Of a stretch of DNA of 64,000 bases, positions 1 to 8,279 are shown in pieces. The stretch's first letter is position 1; every line of letters starts with the position of its first letter. The notes under the pieces are model-generated. The model was not told the DNA's origin, searched no databases, and was given only the letters and a program-made list of their open reading frames with translations. The stretch comes from Pseudomonas syringae (GTDB lineage: Bacteria; Pseudomonadota; Gammaproteobacteria; Pseudomonadales; Pseudomonadaceae), in assembly GCF_021605415.1 (NCBI RefSeq), contig NZ_WKEQ01000006.1, forward strand, positions 62,001 to 126,000. Direction: 5' to 3'. The position numbers were made by a program, and so were the translations under genes.

Positions 1-212
1 TCGTCGCGGCCATCGCGATAAGCGCGGGTGGCGGTTTGCAGGGAATGGGTCAGGCGGTCCACCGGGAAACCGCCAAAGTCACCTTCCAGCAATTTCAGGT
101 GAGTCATGATCCGGCCCGGCAAACGCCGCGCGTAGGCGCTGAAATCGGCAGCGATGATCGCCCAGTCTTCCTGGGTGCCATCCTTCATATGGGTGAAGCG
201 AGCGCTGCTCAT
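1..212 (-). CDS. HD-domain phosphohydrolase family protein (partial)
   Basis: Only the first about 70 codons are in the window; the gene runs off the left edge. The start is the ATG at 212, with AGGAG about 8 bases upstream. The visible part (begins MSSARFTHMKDGTQEDW, ends HSLQTATRAYRDGRD) matches my recollection of the N-terminus of PhnZ/inositol-oxygenase-like HD proteins, where a 'QTATRA..DG.DEE' stretch comes just before the HD metal motif. The HD residues themselves lie outside the window, so the activity (metal-dependent phosphohydrolase or oxygenase) is inferred from family resemblance. It is 21 bases downstream of the Mpo1-like gene on the same strand and probably co-transcribed with it. 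Confidence 0.6.
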   Translation of the reverse strand, partial: MSSARFTHMKDGTQEDWAIIAADFSAYARRLPGRIMTHLKLLEGDFGGFPVDRLTHSLQTATRAYRDGRD

Positions 213-233
213 CGGCAATTCTCCTGCGTCGGA

Positions 234-545
234 CTAGAACGGCACACGGCCCAGAATCATGTCCCGGTACATGACGAAATCGCCCGCCAGGCTGTAGAAG
301 GGATGCTGAAAGGTCGCCGGGCGATTCTTCTCGAAAAAGAAATGGCCAATCCAGGCGAAGGTGTAACCGGCCACCGGCAAAGCGAATAAAAGCAGCCACG
401 CGCCTGTGGCGATGGTCAGCGCCAGAATAAAAATCACCAGGGTGGTACCGATGAAGTGCAAGCGACGACTGGTGCTGTTGCCGTGTTCGCTGAGGTAATA
501 CGGATAGAACTCAGCGAAGCTGTTGAAATGTCTGCTGTTTTCCAA
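234..545 (-). CDS. Mpo1-like / DUF962 membrane protein
   Basis: A small integral membrane protein of the DUF962 (yeast Mpo1/YGL010w) family. Yeast Mpo1 is an Fe-dependent dioxygenase that alpha-oxidises 2-hydroxy fatty acids; the bacterial substrate is unknown. Family hallmarks are the N-terminal FNSFAEFYPYYLSEH block, the R-LHFIGTT motif with its conserved histidine, two hydrophobic segments, and a second histidine in the GHFFFEKNRPATFQHP motif. The frame is open back to an ATG at 620, but that start has no ribosome binding site and adds 25 non-conserved residues. The homologous region begins at a TTG at 545 (LENSRHFNSF), which I prefer; neither start is certain. Confidence 0.72.
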   Translation of the reverse strand: MENSRHFNSFAEFYPYYLSEHGNSTSRRLHFIGTTLVIFILALTIATGAWLLLFALPVAGYTFAWIGHFFFEKNRPATFQHPFYSLAGDFVMYRDMILGRVPF

Positions 546-706
546 GACCGCGATCTCTGTGGTTGTTGTTCTGACGGCAAGTTGTTCGGCGGGTAGCTTA
601 TTTGAGTCTAGAGTGATCATTGGCGTGGGCCAGTGACAATAGGCGCCACTTTAGTATCCTTCGCAAATCTGCCGTGAGATGCGGCCCATCATCTAAAGAA
701 AACGCC

Positions 707-1768
707 ATGAGCGAACGAACGACTTCTGCAAGCTGGGCGATGGGGATTGTCAAAGCACTGGAAATGGACGGCCTGGATTGCCGGGTTCTGTTCAAGCAAC
801 TGGGGCTCGATTACACGGCTCTGGACGATCCGGATGCGCGCTTCCCGCAAGACTCCATGACCCGACTCTGGCAACGGGCGGTCGAGCTGTCCGGCAACCC
901 GGCGATCGGCCTGAACATGGGCAAAGTGGTGCGACCAGCGTCCTTTCATGTGGCCGGTTATGCGCTGATGTCCAGCAACACGCTGGCGGAGGGGTTTGAG
1001 CGGCTGGTGCGTTATCAGCGGATCATCGCCGAAAGTGCCGACCTGAGTTTTCGTCTGCTCGATGAAGGCTATGCGTTGATCCTCACGGTGCACGGCGATC
1101 ACTTGCCACCGACCCGGCAAAGCGCCGAAGCCTCATTGGCCTGCGCATTGGCCCTGTGCGGCTGGCTGACCGGGCGAACGCTGCAACCGCGCAAAGTGTT
1201 GATTCAGGCTGATCAGCCGGTGAATCTTGAACCCTACAAACTAGCGTTCCACGCACCGTTGGTGTTCAACGCGCCATACGATGCGCTGATTTTCGAACGG
1301 GCCGACATGGAAGCCCCGTTGCCCACCGCCAATGAAGCCATGGCGCTGTTGCATGATCGTTTTGCCGGGGAGTATCTGGCGCGGTTTTCTGAAAGTCGTG
1401 TGACCCACAAGGCGCGCCAGGTGCTATGCCGCTTGCTGCCCCAGGGCGAGCCCAAACGTGACACCGTCGCGCAGACGCTGCACTTGTCTCAGCGCACCTT
1501 GCAGCGGCGTTTGCAGGAGGAGGGCACCAGTTTTCAGCAGTTGCTCGACGACACCCGCCGAGAACTGGCCGAGCAGTATCTGGCGCAACCGTCCATGACC
1601 TTGCTGGAAATCGCCTATCTGTTGGGATTCGCTGACCCGAGTAACTTCTTCCGCGCCTTCCGCCGCTGGTTCGACGCCACGCCCGGTGAATACCGGACGC
1701 GGTTGTTGCAGGCGCCGAGCGCGATCAGTGCCGCCAAAACGCCGGAATACACAGCACAAACACCGTAA
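707..1768 (+). CDS. AraC-family transcriptional regulator
   Basis: A 353-residue regulator of the OruR/ArgR-like AraC subgroup. Residues about 15-210 form the N-terminal ligand/dimer domain (ASWAMGIVKALEMDGLD, then ARFPQDSMTRLWQRAVEL). The last about 100 residues hold two helix-turn-helix units: DTVAQTLHLSQRTLQRRLQEEG, then the AraC signature around SMTLLEIAYLLGFADPSNFFRAF. Start chosen at the ATG at 707, because the upstream extension to 620 is not family-like. The effector is not predictable. It converges on trkH, and the two coding regions overlap by 44 bases, so its last 14 codons are antisense to the end of trkH. Confidence 0.87.
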   Translation: MSERTTSASWAMGIVKALEMDGLDCRVLFKQLGLDYTALDDPDARFPQDSMTRLWQRAVELSGNPAIGLNMGKVVRPASFHVAGYALMSSNTLAEGFERLVRYQRIIAESADLSFRLLDEGYALILTVHGDHLPPTRQSAEASLACALALCGWLTGRTLQPRKVLIQADQPVNLEPYKLAFHAPLVFNAPYDALIFERADMEAPLPTANEAMALLHDRFAGEYLARFSESRVTHKARQVLCRLLPQGEPKRDTVAQTLHLSQRTLQRRLQEEGTSFQQLLDDTRRELAEQYLAQPSMTLLEIAYLLGFADPSNFFRAFRRWFDATPGEYRTRLLQAPSAISAAKTPEYTAQTP

Positions 1769-3179
1769 TGATCTCCAGTCGGCCGAGGAGCATGCCAAAC
1801 GACAGGATCCACTTGGCCGCATCCGGCAGGGTGGCGAAGTTGCCGGATGGCCCGATCGTCTCGCCAAGGCCCGGACCGACGCCGGACACCGTGCTGGCCG
1901 CGCCGGTCAGTGCAGTCATCCAATCCACGCCGAGCAGCGATAGCAGCAGGGCGATCACGCAGATGGTGATGGCGAAGAAGAACGAAAACGTCAGGATCGA
2001 GCGCACGATTTCTTCATCAAGACGATGCCCGTTGTACTTTTGCTTGATCACCGCGCGCGGGTGGATCAACTGATTAAGGTTGGCCTTGAGCAGGATGTAG
2101 GCCACCTGGAAGCGGAAAATCTTGATCCCGCCCGCCGTCGAGCCGGAACATCCGCCGACGAAGCCCAGATAAAAGAACAGCATCAGCGAAAAGTTGCCCC
2201 ACAGGCTGTAGTCGCCGAGGGCGAAACCAGTGGTGGTGACCACCGACGTCACGTTCAGCGCAACATGGCGCAAGGCGTCCAGCCAATGCAGGTTGGTCGT
2301 CCACCAATACCAGGTGCCGAGCACCAGCCAGGTCACCAGCAACATGCCGAGCAAACCCTGCACCTGCTGATCCTTGATCAACGCCTGGCGGTTGCCGCGC
2401 AACGTCGCCACATACAGGGTGAACGGCAGGCTGCCGAGAATCATGATGACCACCGCGACCCAGTGCACCGCCGGTTGCGTCCATTTGGCCAAGGATTGGT
2501 CGGACGTCGAGAAACCGCCGGTGGAAATCGCCGACATCGCGTGGTTGATCGCATCAAACGGGCTCATCCCCGCCCACCAGAACGCCAGGCTGCCGAGGAT
2601 GGTGATGCCGACGTACGCCGCCACGATCAGCCGCGCCACCATGTGCGAGCGGGGCATGACCTTTTCCGAGCGGTCGGAGGATTCGGTCTGGAACAGCCGC
2701 ATGCCGCCGATACGCAGCAGCGGCAGGATCGCTACCGCCATGCCGATAAAGCCGATGCCACCAATCCAGTGCAGCAGCGAACGCCACATCAGAATCCCGG
2801 GAGACATGTCGTCCAGATGATTGAGCACTGTCGAACCCGTGGCGGTGATGCCTGACATGCTTTCAAAGAATGAGTCGGTGTAGCTGATGTGCTGAGTCAG
2901 CAGAAACGGCAGCGCGGCAAAAATACACACCACCAGCCAACTGCTGACGGTCAGCAGATACATGTCGCGGGGGCGCAGGTGAATGTGTTCGGGACGGCCG
3001 GGAATCACCAGCGCGAGGCCGGCGACGAAGGTGATCAGGCTCGCCCAGAGGAACGACGGCATGTCGCCGGTGCGCTCGAAAATGATCAGCGTGGCCATGG
3101 GCACGACCATGGCGATCGCCAGCGTGATCAGGAAGATGCCGATGATGAAACCAATGATCCGTAAGGTCGGCAACGCCAT
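1725..3179 (-). CDS. trkH: Trk-type potassium uptake protein TrkH
   Basis: The K+-translocating membrane subunit of the Trk system, which works with the cytoplasmic NAD-binding TrkA (not in this window). At 484 residues it has the usual TrkH length (E. coli about 483). The four selectivity-filter loops are visible: ITATGSTV (about 111-118), AISTGGFST (about 217-225), VVTTTGFALGD (about 313-323) and TVSGVGPGLGE (about 431-441), each between pairs of hydrophobic helices. Pseudomonas often carries more than one trkH/ktrB-like gene, so this may be one paralogue of several. Its 3' end overlaps the convergent AraC gene. Confidence 0.93.
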   Translation of the reverse strand: MALPTLRIIGFIIGIFLITLAIAMVVPMATLIIFERTGDMPSFLWASLITFVAGLALVIPGRPEHIHLRPRDMYLLTVSSWLVVCIFAALPFLLTQHISYTDSFFESMSGITATGSTVLNHLDDMSPGILMWRSLLHWIGGIGFIGMAVAILPLLRIGGMRLFQTESSDRSEKVMPRSHMVARLIVAAYVGITILGSLAFWWAGMSPFDAINHAMSAISTGGFSTSDQSLAKWTQPAVHWVAVVIMILGSLPFTLYVATLRGNRQALIKDQQVQGLLGMLLVTWLVLGTWYWWTTNLHWLDALRHVALNVTSVVTTTGFALGDYSLWGNFSLMLFFYLGFVGGCSGSTAGGIKIFRFQVAYILLKANLNQLIHPRAVIKQKYNGHRLDEEIVRSILTFSFFFAITICVIALLLSLLGVDWMTALTGAASTVSGVGPGLGETIGPSGNFATLPDAAKWILSFGMLLGRLEIITVFVLCIPAFWRH

Positions 3180-3299
3180 GAAGTCCGCTCGGGCTGATGT
3201 GGGAAGGGCGCCATTCTACCCGTGGGGCAGGGCATGTAAACCGGCACTCCCGAGTTGGATACCGCTAGAATAGCCAAACATTTTTACAGGAGGTGGCCG

Positions 3300-3863
3300 A
3301 TGCAGGCTCTCGACGCTTTGCTCAACCGTGTTTCCGTTCCCCGACTGATCGACCCGGCCCCGACCGCCGAACAGCGCGAAGTCCTGTTCGGCGCGGCGAT
3401 GCGCGCACCGGATCACGGCCATTTGCAGCCATGGCGCTTCCTGACCGTTGAAGGTGACGCCCGCGTTCAAATGGGCGAGCTGCTGGCAGAAGCGGCGCGA
3501 TTGCAGGGTGGCGAAGTCAGCGAAGCGGCCATCGACAAGGCGCGCAACGGCCCGCTGCGGGCGCCGCTGGTGGTGGTGGTAATCGCGAAGCTGCAGGATC
3601 ACGTCAAATATCCGAAATCCGAGCAGTTACTGGCGGCGGGCTGTGCGGCGCACGGGATCTTGCTGGCGGCGTATGCGCAAGGTATCGGTGCTGTGTGGCG
3701 TACGGGTGAATTGGCGTACTCGCAGACTGTTGCCAAAGGGTTGGGATTGACGGCGGATGAAGAGGTGATCGCGTTTCTTTATCTGGGTACACCGCAGAAA
3801 GAACCGCGGGTGGCGGAGAAGGTTGATTTGAGCGCGTTTGTCAGCGCTTGGCCCGCTCCGTAA
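3300..3863 (+). CDS. NAD(P)H nitroreductase, YdjA-like
   Basis: A 187-residue FMN-dependent nitroreductase-fold oxidoreductase of the short YdjA type. Recognisable blocks are the N-terminal R-S/V-PRLIDPAPT, the flavin-binding RAPDHGHLQPWRF, the central LAAGCAAHGILLAAYAQGIGAVWRTGE helix pair and the C-terminal FLYLGTPQ. The ATG at 3300 follows a strong AGGAGG. The upstream in-frame extension to 3255 is discarded because it crosses the promoter region shared with the divergent trkH. The physiological substrate is unknown; members reduce nitroaromatics or quinones in vitro. Confidence 0.88.
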   Translation: MQALDALLNRVSVPRLIDPAPTAEQREVLFGAAMRAPDHGHLQPWRFLTVEGDARVQMGELLAEAARLQGGEVSEAAIDKARNGPLRAPLVVVVIAKLQDHVKYPKSEQLLAAGCAAHGILLAAYAQGIGAVWRTGELAYSQTVAKGLGLTADEEVIAFLYLGTPQKEPRVAEKVDLSAFVSAWPAP

Positions 3864-3969
3864 TGATCGTTCCCGCGTCGCGTGGAAATGCCTCTACGGA
3901 CGCTCCGCGTCTACGGTGATGCGGAGCGTCACGGGCTGCATTCTCACGCAAAGCGTGGGAACGATCATT
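3862..3969. repeat. REP-type inverted repeat pair between convergent genes
   Basis: The outer arms AATGATCGTTCCC (3862-3874) and GGGAACGATCATT (3957-3969) are perfect inverted copies. Inside them a second pair (ACGCTCCGC and GCGGAGCGT, about 3899-3930) can form an inner stem. The element covers the stop codons of both flanking genes. A shorter copy of the same family is at 19345-19377. Pseudomonas REP/REPIN elements of this kind are non-autonomous repeats mobilised by RAYT transposases; here it may also end transcription from both sides. Confidence 0.8.
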
Positions 3970-5302
3970 GAGCAGAAATCCCCGGCACCAGCGGTAACTC
4001 AAGACTCGCGACAAACCCACCCTGAGGATGATTGGCCAGCACCAGCGTGCCGCCATGGCGTTCGGCTGCACGGCGCGCAATGGCCAGCCCCAGGCCATGT
4101 CCCGCCGCTGTCTGCCCCGGCGCCCGGAAGAACGGCTCGCCCAGTTGCGCCAAATGTTCTTCCTGTACACCTGGCCCATGGTCACGCACGCTGATCACGA
4201 TTCGCTCGCCCTGGTGTGATGCCTGCATTTCAATCGGCTGCCCGGCCGGATTGAAGCGCTGGGCGTTGCGCAGCAGATTGTCCACGGCACGCTCGATCAT
4301 GGTCGGCCAGCCAGTGAGCTTGAGCTGCGGTTCGGCATCGAGTCTGACCGTCTGCTCCGCCGACGCCAGTTGCGCATCCTTTTGCAGCGTACGCAGCAAG
4401 GCGTTCAGATCCACGTCTTCGGCACTGGCGTTGTCGGCATCGACCCGCGCCAGCACGAGGATTTCACTGATCAAGGCTTCCAGACGATCACACTCGCGGG
4501 TCAGGCGCGGCCAGAGTTTTTCCCGCTCTTCAGGGTTGGCCCGTTCCGCCAAGGCCAAGGCAATGCGTAGACGCGCCAGCGGTGAGCGCAATTCGTGGGA
4601 CACATCACGCAGCAATTGGCGCTGACTGCTGATGAGGCTTTGCAAGCGTGCGCCCATGCGGTTGAAATCGTTGGCCAGCACGCCGAATTCATCGCGTCGA
4701 TTGGCCAGTTGCGCCAGGCTGTTTTGCTGGTAAGTGGTCTGCCCAAGATCATGCACCGCACCACGCAAGCGGCTGAGCGGACGGGTGATCGAGAGCGTCA
4801 CCATCAGGCTGAACAGGGTCAGCACCACCAGTGCGATGCCCAAAGCACTCAGCGGCCAGAGCAGACTTTCACGGTGCCAGGAATCCAGTTCCGGGTGGGG
4901 GATGCGGTAGATGAACAGGTAGGTATCGCCAGTTTTTTCGCTGGTGATTTCGTCGGTCAGGCGCCGCCACGGCAGCCGTCGCTCATCGTTGTTCTGCCGC
5001 GCTTCGAAGGCGGCCGCGCGTCTGGGGAACGTGCCGCGTACCACCGGGTCGCCACTTTCGTTGAGCACCTGAACATCGATGTGATATTCGCGTTTGCGCT
5101 GTTCAAGGATGTCCTGGGCGGCTTCTTCACCCTGACTTTCATACGTTTGCGTCCACTGCTCGGCCAAAGTGTTGAGGCCCGGATGGCGGCTGAGGATCCA
5201 GGCGTCCTGGTTGAGCATGTGCCCCAGCAGAATGGAAAGCCCTGCAACCAGAGCGATGGCCAGCCAGAAGCTGGCGAGAATACGCCAGAACAATGAACGC
5301 AC
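3965..5302 (-). CDS. cpxA: Envelope-stress sensor histidine kinase CpxA
   Basis: A 445-residue membrane histidine kinase. TM1 is about residues 7-29, the periplasmic sensor about 30-148, TM2 about 149-171, then a HAMP domain, the H-box LRDVSHELRSPLARLR (phospho-acceptor His236), the N-box DNLLRNAQRF, DHGPG, and GHGLGLAI. I start it at the GTG at 5302, which follows TGGGGA and begins VRSLFW. The longer frame to 5413 would translate a REP palindrome. Together with the response regulator at 6078 and the CpxP-like gene between, it matches P. aeruginosa CpxR / PA3205 / CpxA in order. Confidence 0.85.
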   Translation of the reverse strand: MRSLFWRILASFWLAIALVAGLSILLGHMLNQDAWILSRHPGLNTLAEQWTQTYESQGEEAAQDILEQRKREYHIDVQVLNESGDPVVRGTFPRRAAAFEARQNNDERRLPWRRLTDEITSEKTGDTYLFIYRIPHPELDSWHRESLLWPLSALGIALVVLTLFSLMVTLSITRPLSRLRGAVHDLGQTTYQQNSLAQLANRRDEFGVLANDFNRMGARLQSLISSQRQLLRDVSHELRSPLARLRIALALAERANPEEREKLWPRLTRECDRLEALISEILVLARVDADNASAEDVDLNALLRTLQKDAQLASAEQTVRLDAEPQLKLTGWPTMIERAVDNLLRNAQRFNPAGQPIEMQASHQGERIVISVRDHGPGVQEEHLAQLGEPFFRAPGQTAAGHGLGLAIARRAAERHGGTLVLANHPQGGFVASLELPLVPGISAQ

Positions 5303-5331
5303 GAAAAATCCCCAGATAGATACAAGACCCC

Positions 5332-5411
5332 GTGTAGGCGCTGCCGCAGGCTGCGATCTTTTGATCTTAAAATCGAGATCAAAACATCGCAGCCTGCGGC
5401 AGCGCCTACAC
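5332..5411. repeat. REP inverted repeat with 26-base perfect arms
   Basis: The arms at 5332-5357 (starts GTGTAGGCGCTGCCGC) and 5386-5411 (ends GCGGCAGCGCCTACAC) are perfect reverse complements over 26 bases. The loop contains a further GATCTTTTGATCT-like self-complementary stretch. It sits 30 bases upstream of the cpxA start and separates it from the CpxP-like gene, so it may uncouple cpxA expression from the upstream gene. Related elements are at 23738 and 61154. Confidence 0.85.
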
Positions 5412-5421
5412 AACGGAAACA

Positions 5422-5447
5422 GGCCCGACGGTGTTGACCGTCGGGCC
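5422..5447 (-). terminator. Hairpin terminator after the CpxP-like gene
   Basis: An 11-base perfect stem (GGCCCGACGGT at 5422-5432 and ACCGTCGGGCC at 5437-5447) with a four-base loop, 14 bases beyond the stop of the CpxP-like gene. Read on the minus strand it is followed by TGTTT, only a weak U-run, so termination is plausible but may be leaky into cpxA. Confidence 0.6.
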
Positions 5448-5460
5448 CGGAGTTACTGCA

Positions 5461-5910
5461 TTATTGCGCCTTTTGTGGCTGTTGCGCTTTCCAGGCCTTG
5501 AATTCGGCCCACTCGGCGCGACGCTCAGCTTTCTTCTTCTGGATCTCGTCGAATTTCTTCTGTTGATCCGGTTTCAGCACTGCCCGCACATCGCTTTCGG
5601 CTTTCTTGTGGTTGGCAGCCATCTCGTCTTTCATGGCCTTCTGATCGGCTGGCGAGAGTTTCTCCAGGTACTTGTCGACCACTTGCTTACGCTCGTGCAT
5701 CTGCTCGCCCATGATCTTGCGGATCTGATCGCGTTGTTCGCGGGAGAGATCCAGTTGGCTGTACGGGCCTTTACCGTGCATGCCGTGCATTTGACCGCCG
5801 TGGCGTGGGCCATCCATTGGGCCACCCATCGGACCTGCACCTTCGGGCATGGCCATGGCGACGGTTGGCAGAGCGGCAGCAAACATCAGAGCGATAAGAG
5901 TCTTGCGCAT
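5461..5910 (-). CDS. CpxP/Spy-like periplasmic protein, LTXXQ family
   Basis: A 149-residue secreted protein. The signal peptide is about residues 1-20 (MRKTLIALMFAAALPTVAMA); the mature part opens with a Gly/Met-rich PEGAGPMGG segment. The helical body carries two LTXXQ-like motifs, LDLSREQRDQIRKI and VLKPDQQKKFDEI, typical of Spy/CpxP cradle-shaped chaperones that bind unfolded periplasmic proteins and, for CpxP, restrain CpxA. AAGGAG precedes the ATG at 5910. It lies between cpxR and cpxA on one strand, supporting a feedback role in that system. A GTAAA-N6-GTAAA direct repeat is 83 bases upstream. Confidence 0.83.
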   Translation of the reverse strand: MRKTLIALMFAAALPTVAMAMPEGAGPMGGPMDGPRHGGQMHGMHGKGPYSQLDLSREQRDQIRKIMGEQMHERKQVVDKYLEKLSPADQKAMKDEMAANHKKAESDVRAVLKPDQQKKFDEIQKKKAERRAEWAEFKAWKAQQPQKAQ

Positions 5911-5992
5911 GGTGAATCTCCTTGTCTCGTTCCCGGTACGTTCCGGATGTGTGCAGATTACGGAGATCAAGGTCAGCGGCGGTCAGCGCTGC

Positions 5993-6008
5993 GTAAAGCT
6001 TCGGTAAA
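5993..6008. promoter_or_regulatory. Candidate CpxR box
   Basis: GTAAA (5993-5997), six bases, GTAAA (6004-6008). The enterobacterial CpxR consensus is GTAAA-N4-8-GTAAA. It lies in the 167-base gap between cpxR and the CpxP-like gene, 83 bases before the latter's start. A neighbouring direct repeat, GGTCAGCG twice with 10-base spacing (5971-5988), could be a second operator. Conservation of the CpxR recognition sequence in Pseudomonas is assumed. Confidence 0.5.
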
Positions 6009-6077
6009 GACGTTTCGAAATCAACCTGACAAACAACATCACCCCTGCGGCAGTCCTGCACAGGGGGCGTGTGCGGT

Positions 6078-6755
6078 TCAGAGGCTGTAGTAGTAACCGC
6101 GGCTGCGCAGGGCGACGATGCGTGGGCGGCCGTCGGGGTGAGGGCCGATTTTTTTGCGCAGATTGCTGACGTGCATGTCGAGGCTGCGGTCGTACAGCGT
6201 CAGCTTGCGACCGAGGGCAATCTGCGCCAGTTCTTGCTTGTCCAGCGGCTCTCCGGGTTGCTTGAGCAAGGCTTCGAGCAGGCGGCTTTCGGACACGGTA
6301 AGGGTGAATTCCTTCTCGTCGATGCTGACCACGCCGCGCACCGGGCTGAAGCTCAGGTCGCCCAGTTCAAGCTGAGTCGACACGGCCGCCGGGTGGCTGC
6401 GGCGCAACACGGCGCGCAGGCGGGCGGTGAGTTCGCGGGGATCGCAGGGTTTGGCAAGGTAATCGTCGGCGCCCAGTTCCAGGCCGAGGATGCGATCCAG
6501 CGGCTCGCCTCGGGCCGAAAGCATCAGCACTGGCAGATCGGCGTGGTCGTTGCGCAATTGCTTGAGCAACTCCAGCCCGCTGCCGTCGGGCAGCATCACA
6601 TCCAGCACCACCGCCGCGGGAGCGGTTTCGGCCAACGCGCGGCGGGCGCTCTGGCCATCGTGGCAGGCACGCACCTGGAAGCCTTCCTGGCTTAACCAGC
6701 TGCAGAGGAGCTCACACAGTTCCACGTCATCATCAATCAGTAACAGCTCGCTCAT
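6078..6755 (-). CDS. cpxR: OmpR-family response regulator CpxR
   Basis: A 225-residue DNA-binding response regulator. The receiver domain (1-about 115) has the acidic pocket LLIDDD, phospho-acceptor Asp52 in VVLDVMLPDGSG, and Lys102 in YLAKPCDP. The C-terminal winged helix (about 130-225) ends in the typical RSLDMHVSNLRKKIG ... IVALRSRGYYYSL. It heads the minus-strand series cpxR, CpxP-like gene, cpxA; gaps of 167 and 158 bases suggest internal promoters rather than one tight operon. Confidence 0.87.
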   Translation of the reverse strand: MSELLLIDDDVELCELLCSWLSQEGFQVRACHDGQSARRALAETAPAAVVLDVMLPDGSGLELLKQLRNDHADLPVLMLSARGEPLDRILGLELGADDYLAKPCDPRELTARLRAVLRRSHPAAVSTQLELGDLSFSPVRGVVSIDEKEFTLTVSESRLLEALLKQPGEPLDKQELAQIALGRKLTLYDRSLDMHVSNLRKKIGPHPDGRPRIVALRSRGYYYSL

Positions 6756-6762
6756 GACTCAC

Positions 6763-7173
6763 TCAATTTAGCCATTGTCGACGTTTTCGACTTGCACCGC
6801 TGGCAAAGATACCGCAGAGCAGCGCCAATAGCGCTACCCCGGCGCCGGTGACGAACCATTGTTGTTGATCGGTCAGCAATCGCGGCAACGGGCCGGCCTG
6901 GGCTTCCTTGAGTTGCAGCTTCAGGCGCTGATTGTCCTGGCGCAACCGGGCGAGCTGGGCGCTTTCGCGTTGGCTATCGGCATTTTGCAGCTGTCTGTTC
7001 AATTCTTCTCGCTGCTGCTCGCTGGCTTTGAGGCGCTGCTGCAACTCGGTGATCTGGCTGCCGGCACTCAACGAAAGCGGCGTGGAGCTGCTGCCTTCAG
7101 TGCTTTCTTCACCATGAGCGGGCGCCATGATCGACAACGTGATCAACATCAGACACAACGAACCTTTGCGCAT
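6763..7173 (-). CDS. Secreted coiled-coil protein with C-terminal membrane anchor
   Basis: A 136-residue protein of unknown function; Pseudomonas relatives are sometimes mislabelled translation initiation factor 2. It has a signal peptide (about 1-21, MRKGSLCLMLITLSIMAPAHG), a Ser/Thr-rich stretch, a Gln/Glu/Arg-rich coiled coil (about 38-90, ITELQQRLKASEQQREELN) and one C-terminal hydrophobic helix (about 105-122, GAGVALLALLCGIFASG) before a basic tail. This layout resembles the C-terminal half of YgiM/TIGR04211 SH3-domain proteins without the SH3 domain. AGGAG precedes the ATG at 7173. It lies 7 bases upstream of cpxR on the same strand, so it may be co-transcribed with it. Confidence 0.7.
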   Translation of the reverse strand: MRKGSLCLMLITLSIMAPAHGEESTEGSSSTPLSLSAGSQITELQQRLKASEQQREELNRQLQNADSQRESAQLARLRQDNQRLKLQLKEAQAGPLPRLLTDQQQWFVTGAGVALLALLCGIFASGASRKRRQWLN

Positions 7174-7294
7174 CACGACTCCTGCTTCCAAATGGATATT
7201 GGGCAGGTTATCGGCGGGCAAACGAGAATAATGAGCGATTGAGAACGCGATGAACCGACAAGGTTCATCGCGTAGAAACAATTGAGGCAGGAAG

Positions 7295-7594
7295 TTACGG
7301 CAGGACTTGCTTGAACGGCTTGACGGTGACGTTGGCATAGACGCCGGCGGCGACGTATGGATCGGCGTCGGCCCAGGCTTGCGCTGCATTAAGGGAGTCG
7401 AATTCGGCGACGATCAGGCTGCCGGTGAAACCCGCAGCGCCCGGATCATTGCTGTCGACCGCCGGGTGCGGGCCGGCCAATACGATGCGGCCCTCGCCCT
7501 TGAGGGCTTGCAGGCGCTCAAGGTGGGTAGGGCGGGCGGCGAGACGGGCTTCCAGGGAGTTGGCGACGTCAGTGGCAATGATGGCGTAGAGCAT
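7295..7594 (-). CDS. yciI: YciI-family protein
   Basis: A 99-residue ferredoxin-like-fold protein of the YciI family ([28 protein letters not shown]; conserved His24 and the GPHP motif). In related proteins this His/Asp pair forms a small active site, but the reaction of stand-alone YciI is not established. It starts one base after the stop of yciB, so the two are translationally linked, as in many gamma-proteobacteria. Confidence 0.88.
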   Translation of the reverse strand: MLYAIIATDVANSLEARLAARPTHLERLQALKGEGRIVLAGPHPAVDSNDPGAAGFTGSLIVAEFDSLNAAQAWADADPYVAAGVYANVTVKPFKQVLP

Positions 7595-7595
7595 G

Positions 7596-8192
7596 TCAGT
7601 CCTCAGTTTTTGGTGTTGTAGGATCGGCGTCGTGCAAGTGGCGGGACAGATAAATACCCTGGCCCAGCAGGAACAACAGCGTCATGCCCAGGCTGCCAAA
7701 TACCTTGAAGTCCACCCAGATGCTCTGGAAGGTGAAGGCCACGAACAGGTTGGCGGCGCCACAGAAAAGAAAAAATACGATCCAGGCGATGTTCAGGCGC
7801 GTCCATACCGGATCCGGCAGGGTCAGCGCGTGGCCCATGATGCGCTTGATCAGCAGGCGGTCACCGATGAAATGACTGCCGATGAAGGCCAGGGCGAACA
7901 GCCAGTTGACCACCGGAGCTTTCCACTTCAGGAAGGTTTCGCTGTGGAAGGCCAGGGTCAGGCTTCCGAATACCAGGCAGGCAACGAGGGTCAGCCATTG
8001 GCTTTTTTCCAGCTTGCGCTGGGAGATGAACAGCGCGCCGTATACCACCACGGAACTGATGATCAACATCGCGGTGGCGCTGTAAATACCGCCTACAGTC
8101 AATTCATGGCCGGCGATGTCAACGGTGCGCGGATCAAGTTTGTAAACGATGAAGAACAGCAGAAGCGGGATGAAATCGATGAATTGTTTCAC
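7596..8192 (-). CDS. yciB: Inner-membrane intracellular septation protein YciB (IspZ)
   Basis: A 198-residue polytopic membrane protein with five predicted helices, starting with the family signature [17 protein letters not shown] and containing the [22 protein letters not shown] and [16 protein letters not shown] blocks. YciB is linked to cell-envelope integrity and septal peptidoglycan synthesis. I use the GTG at 8192 because conserved sequence begins there; the longer frame to 8231 adds 13 residues that run into the divergent promoter region. Translationally coupled to yciI. Confidence 0.85.
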   Translation of the reverse strand: MKQFIDFIPLLLFFIVYKLDPRTVDIAGHELTVGGIYSATAMLIISSVVVYGALFISQRKLEKSQWLTLVACLVFGSLTLAFHSETFLKWKAPVVNWLFALAFIGSHFIGDRLLIKRIMGHALTLPDPVWTRLNIAWIVFFLFCGAANLFVAFTFQSIWVDFKVFGSLGMTLLFLLGQGIYLSRHLHDADPTTPKTED

Positions 8193-8279
8193 AGTGAGAG
8201 CCAGAAGCTGGATGTGGCGGCATAATAACAAACATATGGGCGCGCGATAGCGCCAGCTGATTTGAGGTTACACATCCCC

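Noticed and set aside
2025..2855. Plus-strand frames opposite trkH
   Set aside because: Gln/His/Arg-rich shadow of trkH without family resemblance.
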